Origin: Acephala macrosclerotiorum
Taxonomy: Eukaryota > Ascomycota > Leotiomycetes > Helotiales > Mollisiaceae
Direction: 5' to 3'
NCBI GenBank assembly: GCA_014904845.1
Contig: MU119279.1
Location: 156,736 to 220,735 of the forward strand
DNA length: 64,000 nt
The notes under the pieces are model-generated. The model made no database searches, was not told the origin of the DNA, and was given only the letters and a program-made list of their open reading frames with translations. This document shows, piece after piece, positions 1 to 13,139 of this stretch; position 1 is the stretch's first letter; every line of letters begins with the position of its first letter. A program made the translations under genes and the position numbers.

Positions 1-916
1 TGAAAGGAATTTTCTAACCCAAGAGAAGAAGACGAGGACTCTACGCAAGGATTGGGGTCTTCGGAGCGTTTGAAAATGATGATACCCCGCAAAGCGCTCA
101 GTGTGAGCTCAGGAGAGGGACCAAGTCCAAGCATTCCTCCTCTGAGCTTTGACGGTCTCGATTTATCACCACGTCGTTAATGCGACTAGCAAAAACAAAT
201 TCCTGAGTCAAAATACAAAATCTGATCTGCATGAACACGAGAGCACCTGCAATTTAATTATGGGAACCTTTTTGGGCCCCCTTTCTTATTAGAGCGCAAA
301 TATGCCCTCCTTTGTTGTCAATCCCTTTTATATATATCTGATCTGCGTGCAGTACCATGATCGAAACTATTCGTTGACCCCATGGTTCCCATATTTTGGA
401 CCAAGTATTTGAACAAAGTAGCAATGAAAGTATCACAGGAAGAGAGACATTTCTAAATCAAGAGCTGACTTTCGTTGTGAAGTTGAGACTCCAGGAACGG
501 TAGCGAAGTTTATCGGGTGCCCTCTGTGATGTGCAACAAGACTGAGACGACGGGGTTTCATCTGGTGGTACGGATCGAGGACCCAGTTGGCTTTCCCTTG
601 AAGCACAAGACCCGACCGGTTGGTGCGACCTACAACGAAGCCGTTGCTTCTCATAAAAGCCAAGCACCCGAATGGGTCTTCCTAGTGACCCTACTGGATA
701 GGGTGCGATCTGCAACAAAAAATTCTTATTAAATGCTCGTGGTAGATTAGGACTTTGACTGCAGATCATTTCCGTCCATATTCTTTGCAAGTTTTTCTTG
801 TATGTATCGACTTTTCCTCCAGACCGATCCCCTCCTTATCCGAATCCCGAACTCTTCTCAAAGAGGTACCAAGTCAAGCGAGGTTCGGTGGCCATGTCCG
901 GGACACCGTACTCTTA
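1..916. other. Intergenic, no recognised gene
   Basis: Ordinary base composition. Several short open frames (about 60-110 codons on both strands) overlap each other and none resembles a known protein or shows convincing splice signals. The right end is the 3' flank of the minus-strand MFS transporter gene. Nothing else could be supported. Confidence 0.5.
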
Positions 917-2367
917 TCACACCAAATGTAATAACTTCCTCCAATTCAACCTCCACAGCAGTCCCCAACCACCGCATATGGTGCTCAAGCCCGTGAAAAG
1001 TATCAAAGGTCCATAACTCGTCCCATATCCAAACCCACCCAACTCCACCCCCGCTCCGGCCTTCAACAACGGCAATCCCGCCAACCCACCACTCACATAC
1101 CCAACCCCCCTTGCCCCATTTAACATCCCATACACCATCCCCGCATCAATCGCCTCATTACTATCCCTGGCCTCTTTCTCCAACTCATTGATCATACCTC
1201 CCCATGTTGCTGAGTAGCCACCGGCGAAGAAACCGAAGGTGATAGAGAAGAGGACGAGGAGGGCCATGGAGCCGGGAGAGGTGAGGCCCCAGAGGAGGAA
1301 GGCGGAGAGGGAGGCGGAGATGGCAGAGATGCACGTTACGGTTGTGGTGGAGAGGTTGAAGTGTTTGTTGTCTAAGAGCCAGCCGAAGAAAGAGGACGAG
1401 GCGATGCCGGGGATGTTGAATAATGTCAATAACAATGTTGCTGAGCTTTGCGAAAGGAGAGTGATGTCATGAGCGTAGGTGTTGAGGTATGTTTGTGGGA
1501 TGCCATATCCGGCGGACTGAAGAATGATGGCGACACTGTAGATATAGAAGGTTTGGTGTCTAAGGAAATTCCATGGAACTTTTGGTGCACAGTGAGAGCT
1601 CTGGGCTAGGCTGGAAGGGTGAGTCGAGACGAGGAAGGCTCCGAGGACGCTGCTTCCAGCTGCGATTGCTGTCCAGATTCGTAGGGCTATGCGGAAATCA
1701 TATTGGTTGATGAGACCTCGGAATAAGAATGGACAGGTTGATCCAACGACATTCTTGCACGAGAAAATGATCCCATACGCCAAAGCCCGATTGCTGGTGT
1801 TGAACCATTCTCCAAGAGAGAGCGTTGTCGGGCTGTAGATGAGAGCGCAGCCGAAGGCCGACATGACTCCTTGGGTAGCGACTAGATGCCAGACTTGTGT
1901 GCTGAAGGAGGACAAAAGGAAGCTGAGGCATGTGAGCACTGCTCCACAGAGAACCGCAGACTGACGCCAACGAGCCCATCGTTTGGTGAAGAGCACGAAG
2001 AGGAACGGCATGCTTATGTACATGACTCCATTGGATGTTGTTCCAATGATACCGGTCGTTGATTGACTTCCTTTGAGAGTCCAGTTACTGGAATAGTATT
2101 CTTGGAAGACGCCATAGCTCATGGCGAAACCTGCATTTGTGAGTATACATCAATGAGAGGCATAGCAACTGGTATACCCCAGATCGGCAGCTGCAAAATT
2201 CCGTTTCCGATGAGAACGCATACTCTCCTCTTGTTTGATTCTACCAGCCTTGACTCTGCTTGCTCAAGAGTGGATGCATCTTGTTCGGTATTGTTGAGGC
2301 CTTGCTCGCTGGCCCCTGAGGGTAGCGACTCGCGTTCGCGTAGAGAAATGCTCTGAGTTTGAGACAT
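917..2367 (-). CDS. MFS transporter, monocarboxylate-permease-like
   Basis: Predicted polytopic plasma-membrane transporter of the major facilitator superfamily, closest in style to fungal monocarboxylate/riboflavin-type (Mch-like) permeases; the substrate cannot be told. Two exons: 2367-2178 and 2130-917, separated by a 47-nt intron (2131-2177, GT...AG). Joining them is in frame and gives 467 residues. The junction restores the typical first-helix motif in which a WGF stretch runs into SYGVFQEYY; read without splicing, the first exon would end after 82 codons. The first ~45 residues are hydrophilic and probably cytosolic, followed by about 12 hydrophobic segments. A later segment reads GGYSATWGGMINELE, as expected near helix 10/11 of this family. 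The ATG at 2365-2367 is the first in-frame start. It lies downstream of the AAA ATPase gene on the same strand, 512 bp away. Family assignment is firm, transported compound unknown. Confidence 0.85.
2131..2177 (-). other. Intron of the MFS transporter gene
   Basis: 47 nt, donor GTATAC and acceptor TGCAG, with an ACTCAC branch-like site. Removal joins the two reading frames and restores the conserved helix-1 motif. It is among the shortest introns in the window, together with the 47-nt intron of the AAA ATPase gene. Confidence 0.85.
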
Positions 2368-2879
2368 TATGAGTGAACTGGATTTGTGCTGAGGCTCTCA
2401 GCAAACCACTGGGCGACGTGGTAATTATGAAGTCGACAAAAATGACCCAAATGCAAGATATGAATCTGTGGTCCGTTTGCGGAGAGTAAGCATCAACGAC
2501 CTTTACCGAGTTGGGAAGCTGCTCGCGCGCTCCTGCTCTAGGGGCCGATTGACGGTGGCAAATATCGCGCATCTCGCACTTCCCTCCGAAATCTTAACCC
2601 AGTCAACCTCTAGACTGCAAAATATTTCCAGCCATGCCAGCACTATTGGACAATTGCAACTGGGATCAGTCTTCCCTGACTGAAGTGATTTTGGACTTGC
2701 GAAGACATCGTGAAAAATCCTTTCGTTAGATTATTGCTATTTCCGTATTCGCCACCAAGGACTCAAGATCGGAATGACGAGAACGAAAGAGAGAGAAACA
2801 TCGAGCATTAAAGTGTGTGTGTCGTGACTCCAACCACCCCTCCAATAATCTCGAACACGACATCTCCCCCTCAGAGCGC
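2368..2879. other. Intergenic between MFS transporter and AAA ATPase
   Basis: 512 bp. On the minus strand it holds the 3' flank of the AAA ATPase gene and the promoter of the MFS gene. No gene is supported; a clear TATA box or binding site is not evident. Confidence 0.5.
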
Positions 2880-5182
2880 TCAATCCGTCTCCTCAACCTT
2901 CCCAGCACTCGGAGCGGTAACCTTAATCCCCGCCTCCAACCTCGCCAAATTCATCTCAAAATCCTTACAAACACACCAAGTCCTCACCGTCTTAATCGCA
3001 TTCTTGATTTCTCTCCCATTCAACTCCCACTTCGCCAACTCCTCCATATCGCCCCCCTTAAGCGCAGCAACGACATCCTCTCCCGGCAACCTGCTCAAGA
3101 ACTTCCTCCAAAGAAGCAACCTGGAAGATGCAGGAAGGGACTTGAACACCAGGTGAATGTTGACACGAGATCGGAATGCTGCATCGATGGTGGAGTACAG
3201 ATTTGTGGTAAGGAAGATGATGCCTTTGAAGTACTCCAGTTCACGGAGGAAGATTGAGACAAGCTCATTGCGTGCGATATCGCCGGGATCGCGCTGAGCC
3301 ATGAAGACGTCAGCTTCGTCAAGGAGGATTACCGCATCCCATTCTGTGGCCATCTCGAAGACCTTTTTAATCTTTGGTCCAAGACGAGCGGCATCTGTTC
3401 CGAGATCCTCGGCTTGAAGGTAGTAGAGTGGTCGTCGAGTCTTGTCGGCTACTGCTTCCGCGGTAAGTGTTTTGCCAGTTCCGGGTGGGCCAGACAAGAG
3501 AAGGATGAGACCTTGGCCTTTGCCCATGATAACATCGTCGACGCGAGCCTTCAAGCGTTGGTGGTTGTCGACGAAGGTGAGGACGAGGTCTTTCTGCTCC
3601 TCAGGATAGACCAGATGATCATATGCCTCGTCGTTCCAGACGACGGGTTTAATGTCGTCGACATAGAAGTTCACTTTGGTTTTATCAGCATGATTTTGAG
3701 TGTCAGAGGAGAAGACCTACGCCATTGTTTGTTCTTCAAAGCGAAACCTTCAAGGAGGGGCGAGACGAAGACAAGGTCATCGTATCGCTTTCCCAACATT
3801 TCTTTCTTGTTTTCCTCCTGTTTCTCCACAGGCAACGTCTCCACGTATATGTTTTCTCTTGGAGCTGCCTCTCCATTAGGTAGGTTCTGGGCATTGTTGT
3901 TGCTGTTTCCGCGGCCTCGACCGCGTCGCGCGGTGTTGTCGTTCCTCGCAAGACCTTCGAAATGCTTCTTGTACCCGAAGTAGTCGATCAAGATGCGACT
4001 GTTGACCTTTGGCATAATCGTGAGCGAGGGTGGCAAAGCTCTGAGTGGAGGTCAACACTTACATTGTGTCTCTGAAATCCACATTGTGTCTTCAAAAGAC
4101 CAACACCAGTGTACTCACAGTACGTGAGCTCCTGATACTCCAAAGCTTTCTTAGCTCGGATAGTTAACCTCTCCTTCACAGCCTCAGGATCCTCATGAAA
4201 GCTCAGTGGATACACTGGCAACTCAGTGACAGGAAGATTGCCACCAAACATCGGAATCTGCTGCGAAGTCGGCTTCCAAGCAAAAGTCTCTCCATCAAAC
4301 GCAATCTCTTCGCAATTGATCAACAAATGTGGACTCGGCTGACACTGATAACTCGTAGCCACAACCCTAAAAATCCTCTCCGCATCCTTACTCGGACAAA
4401 AAAGCATCGTATCCTTGCGAAAATACGTCCAAGCCAACTTATACGAGATGAGTCCACTCGCATTCAAATGCTTCAAATGCGTCATGAAACTCCCAAACAT
4501 CTCATCCATGACTTCGACTAAAAGCGTCATATGCTGCTTCAAAACCCCCCCTGATTTCATCTTCCCATACAACCCCATAATCTTATCATAACAAAAAAAC
4601 AACGGCTTAAACGGTTCCTGAAACTTCGCCGGCTCGGTAGTCTCAAGATACATACCCTCATCCTTCACAATATCCTTGAGAGCAGCAACCAGCATCGCGC
4701 TCTGAATCTCAATAGAATGGATCTTCAACGGCGTTTTGCCGGAGATGGTAGGTTGTTCATGATCCTTGATCTTGAAGATCTTGATCGCGACTCGGTTGTT
4801 TGCTCGTGCGATTTTTTCGTTGAGTTGTTTGGGGGGTGTTTCGACCCAATTGTAGTGGCCTGGATGGCTGTTCTTTCCTTCGTAGAAGACTTTCACGTTG
4901 GCGCTGGTGCCAAATTCGGGGTCTTTGCCGGAGAATGCGGCGGCGAGGATTTCAGAGGCGCTGTCAGTGGTCGAGTCGGGAGGAGTGGGCAGATCAATGT
5001 CTTTCGCTGGAGTTTTGGTGGCAGCTACGCTGCGGGTGCGTTTGAAGAGGTTCATTTTGTCTGGTGTGCTTGCTTCTGGCTCTGCTTCGGCCTTTCTCTT
5101 GCGGAGAGTCTTCTATTTCTTGTAAGTATGTGGAAAAAGGAGGACTGAAGCCTAGACAAATCACCTTCTTTGTGGAGGACAT
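2880..5182 (-). CDS. Fungal AAA-type ATPase (N-terminal DUF7025-like region plus AAA core)
   Basis: Four exons: 5182-5165, 5112-4063, 4006-3721 and 3673-2880, with introns of 52, 56 and 47 nt, giving 715 residues in one frame. The 18-nt first exon (MSSTKK) is inferred because the second exon continues in frame upstream of the next ATG as a Lys/Arg/Glu-rich tail. Residues ~60-380 look like the uncharacterised domain that precedes the ATPase in a large fungal family. An RRGRGRGN low-complexity patch follows. The AAA core holds Walker A GPPGTGKT (about 513-520), Walker B VILLDEAD (about 566-573), a sensor-1 TTN and an RSR arginine-finger-like motif, so all key residues for ATP binding and hydrolysis are present. 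The cellular role is not known; related proteins are annotated only as AAA ATPases. It appears intact. Confidence 0.88.
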
Positions 5183-6499
5183 GGTGGCTGGTATTGGTCT
5201 GAGACAAGTCGTATTCGAAAAGTCCTACAGAAAGCCTGCTTCAAAATACGGGATTAAGTATCGTTTCCTGGACGAAAGTGGAGCAGTGGATGCCTGAAGG
5301 ACTGGAGTCATTGGTGGGTAGCGGCACAACAAGATGTAGGCTCCCGAGTCTGCCTAGACTATTCGCCTTGGTTTCATGCAATGTGTGACTCTTTCATGGC
5401 CCTGTTGGGCGTTGGAGATATCAAATGTATGATTCGTGGGGTTTCCGCTTCATCCTCCGGGGACACTTTCCGGTGCAGGCGGGGTAGCACTTGGGCGAGG
5501 CTGTCGCTGCCTGTAGCGACAATCACATGATTGATCACATGATATGACATATCTTCGTGGTATTCGTTCAAAGACGTACTTGAATCGTTAAACTTCAGAA
5601 GGGGAAGACACCCTAGTAGTGAGATAGTACCGAGGCCGCACATACAGCTGCTCTTTGAGCACTTTCTTTTATACGTTCCACGAACCACGTGCTGGGCCTG
5701 CCTGAAGTACAAGAGGCAGCAGGCCAGAGGAGACGACCGAGTTCCTGATACCTGCTATTGGATATCTTTGCAATATTGAGTCAATGCAAAGGACAAATTC
5801 AGAACGTGTCAAACCAAAGAGAATTGTACGTTCGGACTGGGCGAGCTCCCAAACCGAGACCCGTCCACCCATCCTTGAAGATAGCACTCCCAGATCGAAT
5901 GATGATCCTCAGAGAAAGGGACTGGGCGAAGAACAAGCAGTACCTGGGCGCTTGCGAAGATACAAATTTTATCTCCAACTTGAGCATCAGCGGGCACTAA
6001 ACCCGAAAACCCTTGCAATTGCTCCGTGACTGCAATTCTCCTTCCCGGGCAAGCAGCCCCCATCAATTTGCTAGAAATATCGCTTCTAGAGTTCAATATA
6101 CTCATCTCAGCAACCTGTTTCTAGCCTTGATTCGATGTAGCTGTGTTGCGTTCCCATGAGTTTCGGAATGCTTCGTAGAATTCCTGTCGGGCGTAATCTG
6201 AGTCCTTCCCTCCGAGTTCTGGCGTCTGCGAAAAAAAAAAGTTGCCAAAATATCGTGGGACACATTTCCTTGTAATGTATAGAGTGGAAGAATGGGCGTC
6301 CTGCTCTTATTCCAGAAGGACTTCGTATTGCTCGTCCATTCGCCCGTCTTTGGTAAGTATTAATCTCCAAACACTCCGGATATTGTGAACAAGTTTGCCA
6401 TTCGCAAATAATGTGCGTTGGTCGCCCGAGAGATGGGAGCTTAGTATTATTAATATCTTCCCCGCTATGCAATATTGAAAACCTAAAGCCAAGATTTTC
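5183..6499. other. Gene-poor interval, no recognised gene
   Basis: Base composition is ordinary. Open frames of 60-121 codons on both strands overlap one another, have no recognisable domains and no splice sites that extend them. The left end is the promoter of the AAA ATPase gene. Degraded or lineage-specific genes cannot be excluded. Confidence 0.45.
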
Positions 6500-6665
6500 G
6501 CAAAAAAGTAAAAAAAAAAAAATTTATATAAAATATAAATATCAATTAAAATTTTAATAATTTTTTAATTATTTATATAAAAAATCCAGATTTTAATTTT
6601 AAGTATTTATAATAATTATTCGTAAAAATAATAAAAGCTAAAAATCGGTGTTTTTAATATAAAAA
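6500..6665. other. Small AT-rich patch (RIP-like)
   Basis: About 165 bp almost free of G and C, with the few C residues mostly in CpG. It is bounded sharply by normal sequence on both sides. It probably marks a small RIP-mutated repeat fragment. Confidence 0.6.
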
Positions 6666-7794
6666 ATGGTCCAAAGCAGGAGGTGGCCAAGGTCAGGGGT
6701 ATTGACTTATCGTTTATGAAAGCTAATTACAAACAACCAATTATGGCAAAGAAACTATCCCTTCGAGTCCATATTATCGAAGCGAGTTAATAATATTTAG
6801 GACTTGCCGCTTATTATTTCAAAGCGTGTCAATAAATGACATTGAAATAAGAATATATTGTTTGCTAATTAAAGTTAACTCAAGTGTGGCCATCGAATTT
6901 TGTAGCTCGAGTGAGCAGAAAGACGGCTATAGGAGGGAATTCAACGAGGGGCGGCATGCCGACTGAATGACTTTGGAAAGTGGGAAAGGCCTTATTCAGT
7001 ACAGATCATCTATGAGATTGATCGAGTAAAATCAAAGACTTCAAAAAGGCACAATTTTAGGGAAGGATGATAAAGGTGAATGAGCATTCGGAGTATATTA
7101 AGGGGACACATTGTTCAGAGCTTCCAGATAGATCCACGTTATTTTTACCCAACTATTCATGCAAATGAGTTGTCATTTCGACCATTGCAGTAGAGCTTTG
7201 ATTTGTTAAGGATCATGCTAGTGACAGTTGGGGACTCTAAGATGAGGCGGGGATGCTTGCTATCTTGGCCCACTCATCACCCTTCGGTCTCTTGAGGTCA
7301 AAAGTACAACATGAAATCGATCGGCGAAATCGATCAAGGTAGTACTGTATTACACGTGCTTTGCATTTCTTTTCGCGTCGCACAAGTCAATCTCATGATC
7401 GTTCCAAATGCAATTCCTAGCTCCTCACAGCTCCATCCAAGCCCTATCCTATCTCCTCATATGAAAACTCACTCCAGTCAACGCTATCGAGATCAAACCG
7501 CCGTTTGAGCGGGATACTATATAACATTTAATAGAATACTCGAATACTAATGTAAAAGTTAGACACAACCAATCCGACCGCCTAGACCTTCGCGTTTACC
7601 CCTAGCCACCGAGTAATTAATGCTAGTTCAAACTTTAGGAACGAGAGGCTATACATTAATTTATGCAGCAGACCATTAAGGTATAAACTGGTCCGAAATC
7701 CAAACTTGCGCCTAGTACCTCTAAAACCCAAATCGGAACTGAAGAAATTGCAGAACGGAAGTGAGTTTTGAATCTTAAGATGAGAGCAAGGTGA
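6666..7794. other. Intergenic, no recognised gene
   Basis: Mixed composition with moderate AT content. Only two 65-codon frames occur and neither resembles a known protein. The right end is the 3' flank of the broken membrane-protein gene on the minus strand. Confidence 0.45.
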
Positions 7795-9135
7795 TCAACC
7801 CGAAGAGCGAGCCGCGTAGTACACTTGAATGCCTCCTTCTACACTCTGCACCAAGCCAAAGAAAACAGTCAGCCCTAGAACCATTGCCGCCACCCAGAAC
7901 GTGTACCATTGTACTCTCTTTCGCCGATCATGCCACCACTGATGCATGCCGCTCGGCTCAGCTTCATCAAAAGCTTGCTTCAAAATGACAAGACGATCAT
8001 GCCAGTACGAAAATTCACTGATCTGCCTCTCCTCAACTTTCAACTGGCCACATTCTCTGGCTCTCGGATCGAGAGGCACCTTTCCCCGCTTTTGGATTTT
8101 CTGTTGCTGCTTCGCGAACCAGTTCTTCACATCCTTGTCGTGCTCTGGGAGCAGAAGAGCAAGTGTTCGAAGTGTCTCCTCAATTAGACCCGAGGGATAT
8201 ACTGGCCTGGCTTTAAATTAGTTCGTTCCTCGAGAAAGTCCTCGCCAACCTTACCGCGTGTGTGTTCGTAGAGTGCCCATTTGCTAGTCAAGTAGTGTAA
8301 TGTGACTCGTCTCTGTTAAAATATCGTTCCGCGATAGTGTGTTGTCAGACTTACTAATGTTGGTGCATCTTCAAAAAAGAAGCGTAGTGAAAGATCTCCA
8401 CTGCAGCATCGTCGTCTCTGATTCGCAAATGATCGTAGAGATTACTTGTCCACCTGGTCTCAATACCAGCTATACGCTCAAGATTTCTCGCGTTGAAAAT
8501 CTTCTCTAGCTTGACATGCTGCTCCATGATTCTTTGCGGTGACAGTCCACTGGCAATCAAGTCTGTGATGCCTCCGTTCTTCCAGCTCATATTCGTTTCG
8601 CCGGACGCGGTGATGCTACCTTCTGTGGCAAGGAATGGACCAATCGAATCATCAGCAGGAGTCGAACTGCAAGATTAATCGAATCCTGGATGGCATCATG
8701 GATATCATCCCCATCATTATTTAACAATCTCTCCTCCAAGTCGAGATCTTTATTATGGCCCGACAACCATTCTTGAAGAGCAACCTGGACAGAACTCTGG
8801 GTGGCTCCTGGTCTCTTCGGAAGCCCCACAAGTTTTATGATATCTCGATGAGTCTTTGTTGTACTATGGACTCTGCGTCCCTGAAGTTCCCTTTGATAAT
8901 AATTGAAGTAAGTTTCACCTAGTGTAGAATGATTCTCGAATGGTTCTTCCGGAGCCTGGTAGTCGAAAAAGGCTTGCAATATTGATCTTTTCGTTGCCAA
9001 GGAAAGAGGAAACTCGCGGGTATTCATATTGCGCTGGATAAATTTTGATTTCGCAGTTGAAAGATCTTGATTCTGAAGTTTTGTTAAACTGTTTGATGCA
9101 GGTTTGTGAGCCACCAATTGGGGCTGTGGAGGCAT
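7795..9135 (-). pseudogene. Fungal-specific protein with C-terminal transmembrane helix, apparently frameshifted
   Basis: I recognise a family widespread in filamentous fungi and annotated as hypothetical. Its hallmarks here are KLEKIFNARNLERIAG, then EETLRTLALL, then a WW(H)DRR-VQWYTFWVA motif leading into one hydrophobic helix near the C terminus. Exons: 9135 to ~8355, a 29-nt micro-exon 8283-8255, and 8201-7795; introns 8284-8354 (71 nt) and 8202-8254 (53 nt, ACTAAT branch site). The splicing is supported because only this combination keeps the frame. At about 8660-8672 the frame must change by one base: upstream reads ...SINLAVRLLLMI, downstream reads IGPFLATEGSITASGE, and no usable intron lies between. 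So the gene is broken or there is an assembly indel. The start is the ATG at 9133-9135; an upstream in-frame GTG is not credible. Function unknown. Confidence 0.65.
8255..8283 (-). other. 29-nt micro-exon
   Basis: Bounded by TAG upstream and GTAAGG downstream on the minus strand. It encodes ten codons (about KWALYEHTR) and restores the frame between phase-2 and phase-1 flanking exons. Without it, the direct junction creates a stop codon. Confidence 0.55.
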
Positions 9136-9228
9136 AAGCACAGGACGATGTACATCGACCCTCTCCTATATAAAGTCAAGGCCTAAAACTAATAGGCTAG
9201 TATACCCCGACTAAATGGTGATCATAAG

Positions 9229-9271
9229 CTAATCGTCGGTCTCGTTTAAGTGCCCGACTTTAATCTCTTAC
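9229..9271 (+). repeat. Left copy of a 43-bp inverted repeat bracketing the first AT block
   Basis: Begins with CTAATCGTCGGTCTCG and matches the reverse complement of 23251-23293. The first 16 bases are identical. The rest differ only at C/T or G/A positions, as expected of RIP. It lies about 60-100 bp outside the AT-rich block. Confidence 0.75.
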
Positions 9272-10053
9272 AATGCCGCGTTATAAGTTTGAGCCAATTA
9301 AACGAAAACGCGTAAAAACGCGTTATACGTTTTTTTTTTTTTTTTTTTTTACATATTAAAATACTTTTTGAACGTATTTTTTTAAGCAATTTCTTTGGAA
9401 ATAAATAATTTAATTATAAATTTATTTTATATTAATATAGTATTATTATTAATATATAATTTAAAAACGTTAAAATTTTTAAAATTATAATTATTTTAAA
9501 TTATTCTTGTAAAATTATTCGAAGTATTTTTTTTCTCGTTTATTTATATAATAACGAAAAATTATAATCTCGAATCGACGAATTTAAATATTATATTAAA
9601 ATTAATAAATAATTATTATTTCGATATATATAAATATATTTAAAAAACAATTATTTAATTTTAAATAAATAAATTTATTATTAATCGAGTTTTTAAAAAA
9701 TATAATATATATAATTAAAAAATTAATTTAATATTGAAATTATAAAAAAATATATATATATAAAATAATAAATATTTTATTAAATTTTATTTAAAAGTTT
9801 TAAACGTAAAAATTAAATTCGTAATTTAATTTTTAAATTTTAAATATATTTTTATTTATTAAAAAAATAAAATCGAATAAATTAAAAATTTTTTTTTTTA
9901 ATTTTTTAATTTAAATTTAATTAAATATTATAAATAAATAAAAAATATTTTATTATTTTATTATAATATATTTAATAAAAATTTAAAAAAATATTTAAAA
10001 TAACAATTTAAAAATATTTTATAAATAATATAAAATATAATTAATTTATATAA

Positions 10054-10217
10054 AAAGTTTTATTAAAAAAACGAATTAAAAAATAAATATAATAAATATA
10101 ATTTATTAAAATTTAAAAAAAAAGAAATAAAATAAAATTAATATTTAATTTTTATAATCTCGATTAACGATATCGAATTAAAAACGTACGTATAATACGT
10201 AATAACGTTTTATAATA
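10054..10217 (-). repeat. Putative LTR, left copy (3' LTR of the minus-strand element)
   Basis: Aligns along its whole length with 17870-18026. Differences are nearly all C/T or G/A transitions plus one 8-nt length difference. Similarity stops abruptly at the right end of both copies. A short extension to about 10046 is possible. Confidence 0.7.
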
Positions 10218-10361
10218 CTATTTTTTTTTTTTAAAAAATTCTCGAGAACGTTCGAAATTATTATTAAATATAAATCGTTAAATATAATAAAAATAATAAT
10301 AATAATTTTATATTTAATTATTTTTAATTTACGTATTTATTATTATCGTTATTATTATTCT

Positions 10362-10421
10362 CGTTTTTATTATTATCGTTTTTATTATTATCGTTTTTAT
10401 TATTATCGTTTTTATTATTAT
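10362..10421 (+). repeat. 15-bp minisatellite, four copies
   Basis: Unit CGTTTTTATTATTAT, with units starting at 10362, 10377, 10392 and 10407. A degenerate copy lies just before. Confidence 0.85.
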
Positions 10422-11405
10422 TATTTACGATTATAATAATATTTTTTATTTTTAATTTATTTTATTTTCATATTCGAATATCGATATTTACGAACGATTA
10501 ATTTAAAATTATTACGTTAAATTTATAAATTCTATTAAATATATTAAATTAAAATTATAATACGAAATTATTTATTATACGAATATTTATATTTAAAACA
10601 AAATTAAATATTTGTTTTGCGATATATAACGATTATAATAATATAAATTTTATTTTATAAATTAACGTATAATATATTATTTTTTTAATAATTATTTTAA
10701 ATTTTTAATCGAAATATTAAATATAAAAACGCGTTTAAAATATTTAAATTAATCGTTCGAAATTAGTTCGTTTATAATTTATCGTGTTTTTTTTATTATA
10801 ATTAAATAAAATCGTTAAAAAATAATTATTATAAATTTTATTTCTATTAAAAACAATATTTTTTTCGTACGTTTATATTTATTTTACGTAAATGAATTTA
10901 ATTTTTGTTTTTAGTATTATGAAATTTTTTTTAAAATAAACGAATCGATTAATTTTATAAATAAATAATATAATAAATTTTAAAATCGTTAAAATTTTTA
11001 TTTTTTTTTTATTTTTTTTTATTATATTTTATTAAAAAAATCTCGAATAAAAAAATTATAAATAATAATCGAATTTAAAATTAATTATAATAAACTTTTT
11101 AATATTAAGTTTATAATAATAATTATCGTTTAATTATTTTCGAAAATAACGCGAAAATTTTTTTTTTCGTTTAAATTAATTTATTTTAAAAAAAATTCGA
11201 ATAATCGATTATTTTTAATATTTAAAATTATAATATTTTTTTTCGTTAATTTTTTTTTACGTTTTAAAACGAAATAATTTTAAATTTAATTATAAAATTT
11301 ATTTATAACGAGTTTAATTTTAAACGTAAAATTTTTATTTACGTCGATTATATTTTAATCGAAATTATTATTTTTATTTATTTTTATACTTTTAATAATT
11401 TTTTT

Positions 11406-11471
11406 CTCGTTTTTAATAATTTTTTTTCTCGTTTTTAATAATTTTTTTTCTCGTTTTTAATAATTTTTTTT
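11406..11471 (+). repeat. 22-bp minisatellite, three copies
   Basis: Unit starting CTCGTTTTTAATAATT followed by a T run, with units beginning at 11406, 11428 and 11450. A partial copy precedes it. Confidence 0.85.
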
Positions 11472-13139
11472 TAAATTTCGTTTAATTAATTTTCGAATTG
11501 TATAAATTTTAATTTAATTATTAAATTTAATAATTTTTTATAATTTTTAATTATTTTTAGTATTTTTTATTTTTTTTAATATTAACGTAAAAACGAAAAA
11601 GTTTTTTTTCGTTAAAAATAATTATATTTTTATAATAATCGTTTTCGATTTTAATTTATTATTCGTTTTTTTTCGATTTGATCATTTTATTTTTTATAAA
11701 TAAAAACGAGATTTAAAAAAAATATATTATAATTATAATTTTTTTTTCTCGTAAAAATAAACGATTATTTTTTATTAATTTAAAAATATTTTTAAAAAAT
11801 ATTTTATTCGATTTAATATATTATTTAATATTTATTTAAAAATATTTAAAATTCGTAATAATTTTTAAAAAAATTACTTCGATATTAATTTTAAAAATAT
11901 TAAAATATTTAAATTTATTTTTTTAGAAAATATATATCGAATTATAAATTGAAATATTCGAATTTACGATTATTATAAAAATAAATAATAATACGTTTAT
12001 AATTTTTTTTTTCGACGTTAATATAAATAAAAAATTTTTTTTCGTCGATTTTTAAAATTTATATATTAATAGCGATTATTTTTTCGTTTATTATTAAATT
12101 TAAATTTAAATTTTCGAATACATTTATTATTTAAATTTTTATTAATAATAATAATTAAATCGACGATTTTATTATTTTCGTATATTATAAAATAATATAA
12201 AATTCGTATAAATTATAATTTAATATATAAAAATATAATATACGTTATTATAAATCGAAATTAATTAAATATTAAAATAAAATCAAAAATTTATATTATA
12301 ATTCTTTTTAGTTTTATTTATTTAAAATAATAACGTAAAATAAAAAATTAATAATTTTACGATCAAAAAATTAAATATATTTAAAAAAAAATCTTTTTTT
12401 TATATTATATTTTAATCGATATATTTTATTATATAATATAAATAAATATTTATTATTATTATTTATATATAAAAATATTATTATAATAATTTATTTTTTT
12501 ATTATTTTAATAAAAATATTTTAATTTTCGACGTTAAATTTTAATTTAAATAAATATTTTTTATAGAATTTAATAATTATTTTTATAATATATTTGAAAT
12601 TTTTCGTTTTATATTAATTATTATAATTTACATTTTAATTTTTTTTATTTTATTAAATAATATAATTTATATTAATAAAATTTTTTTTATTTTTTATTTT
12701 TTTTCGTTATTTAAATCGTTTATAATTAATTTCAAATTCGATTTAATTTCAAAATCGTTTTTTAATTATTTTCGAAAACGTTTTCAAAAAATTAAAAATA
12801 AATTTACGTAAAAAACGTTATAATAATTTTATGTATTTAATAATTTTATTTTATATATTTAAAAATCGATTCGTTTTTCGACTCGAAAAAATTTAACGTA
12901 TTTAAAATCGAGTTTTTTATAAAACTAATTAAAAACGAAATTTTTTATATTAAATATTATATAATTTTGTATTTTAAATTTTATTTTTTTGTATTTCGCG
13001 TTATAATATTTTATTTAAACGTTTTAAATATAAATTAAAATATTTTAAAGTTTTTATTAAATTTTTTTTAATCGATTTATTAATTCGTATATTAATTTCG
13101 ATTTATAATATAATAAAAATCGAATATAATATAATTTAA

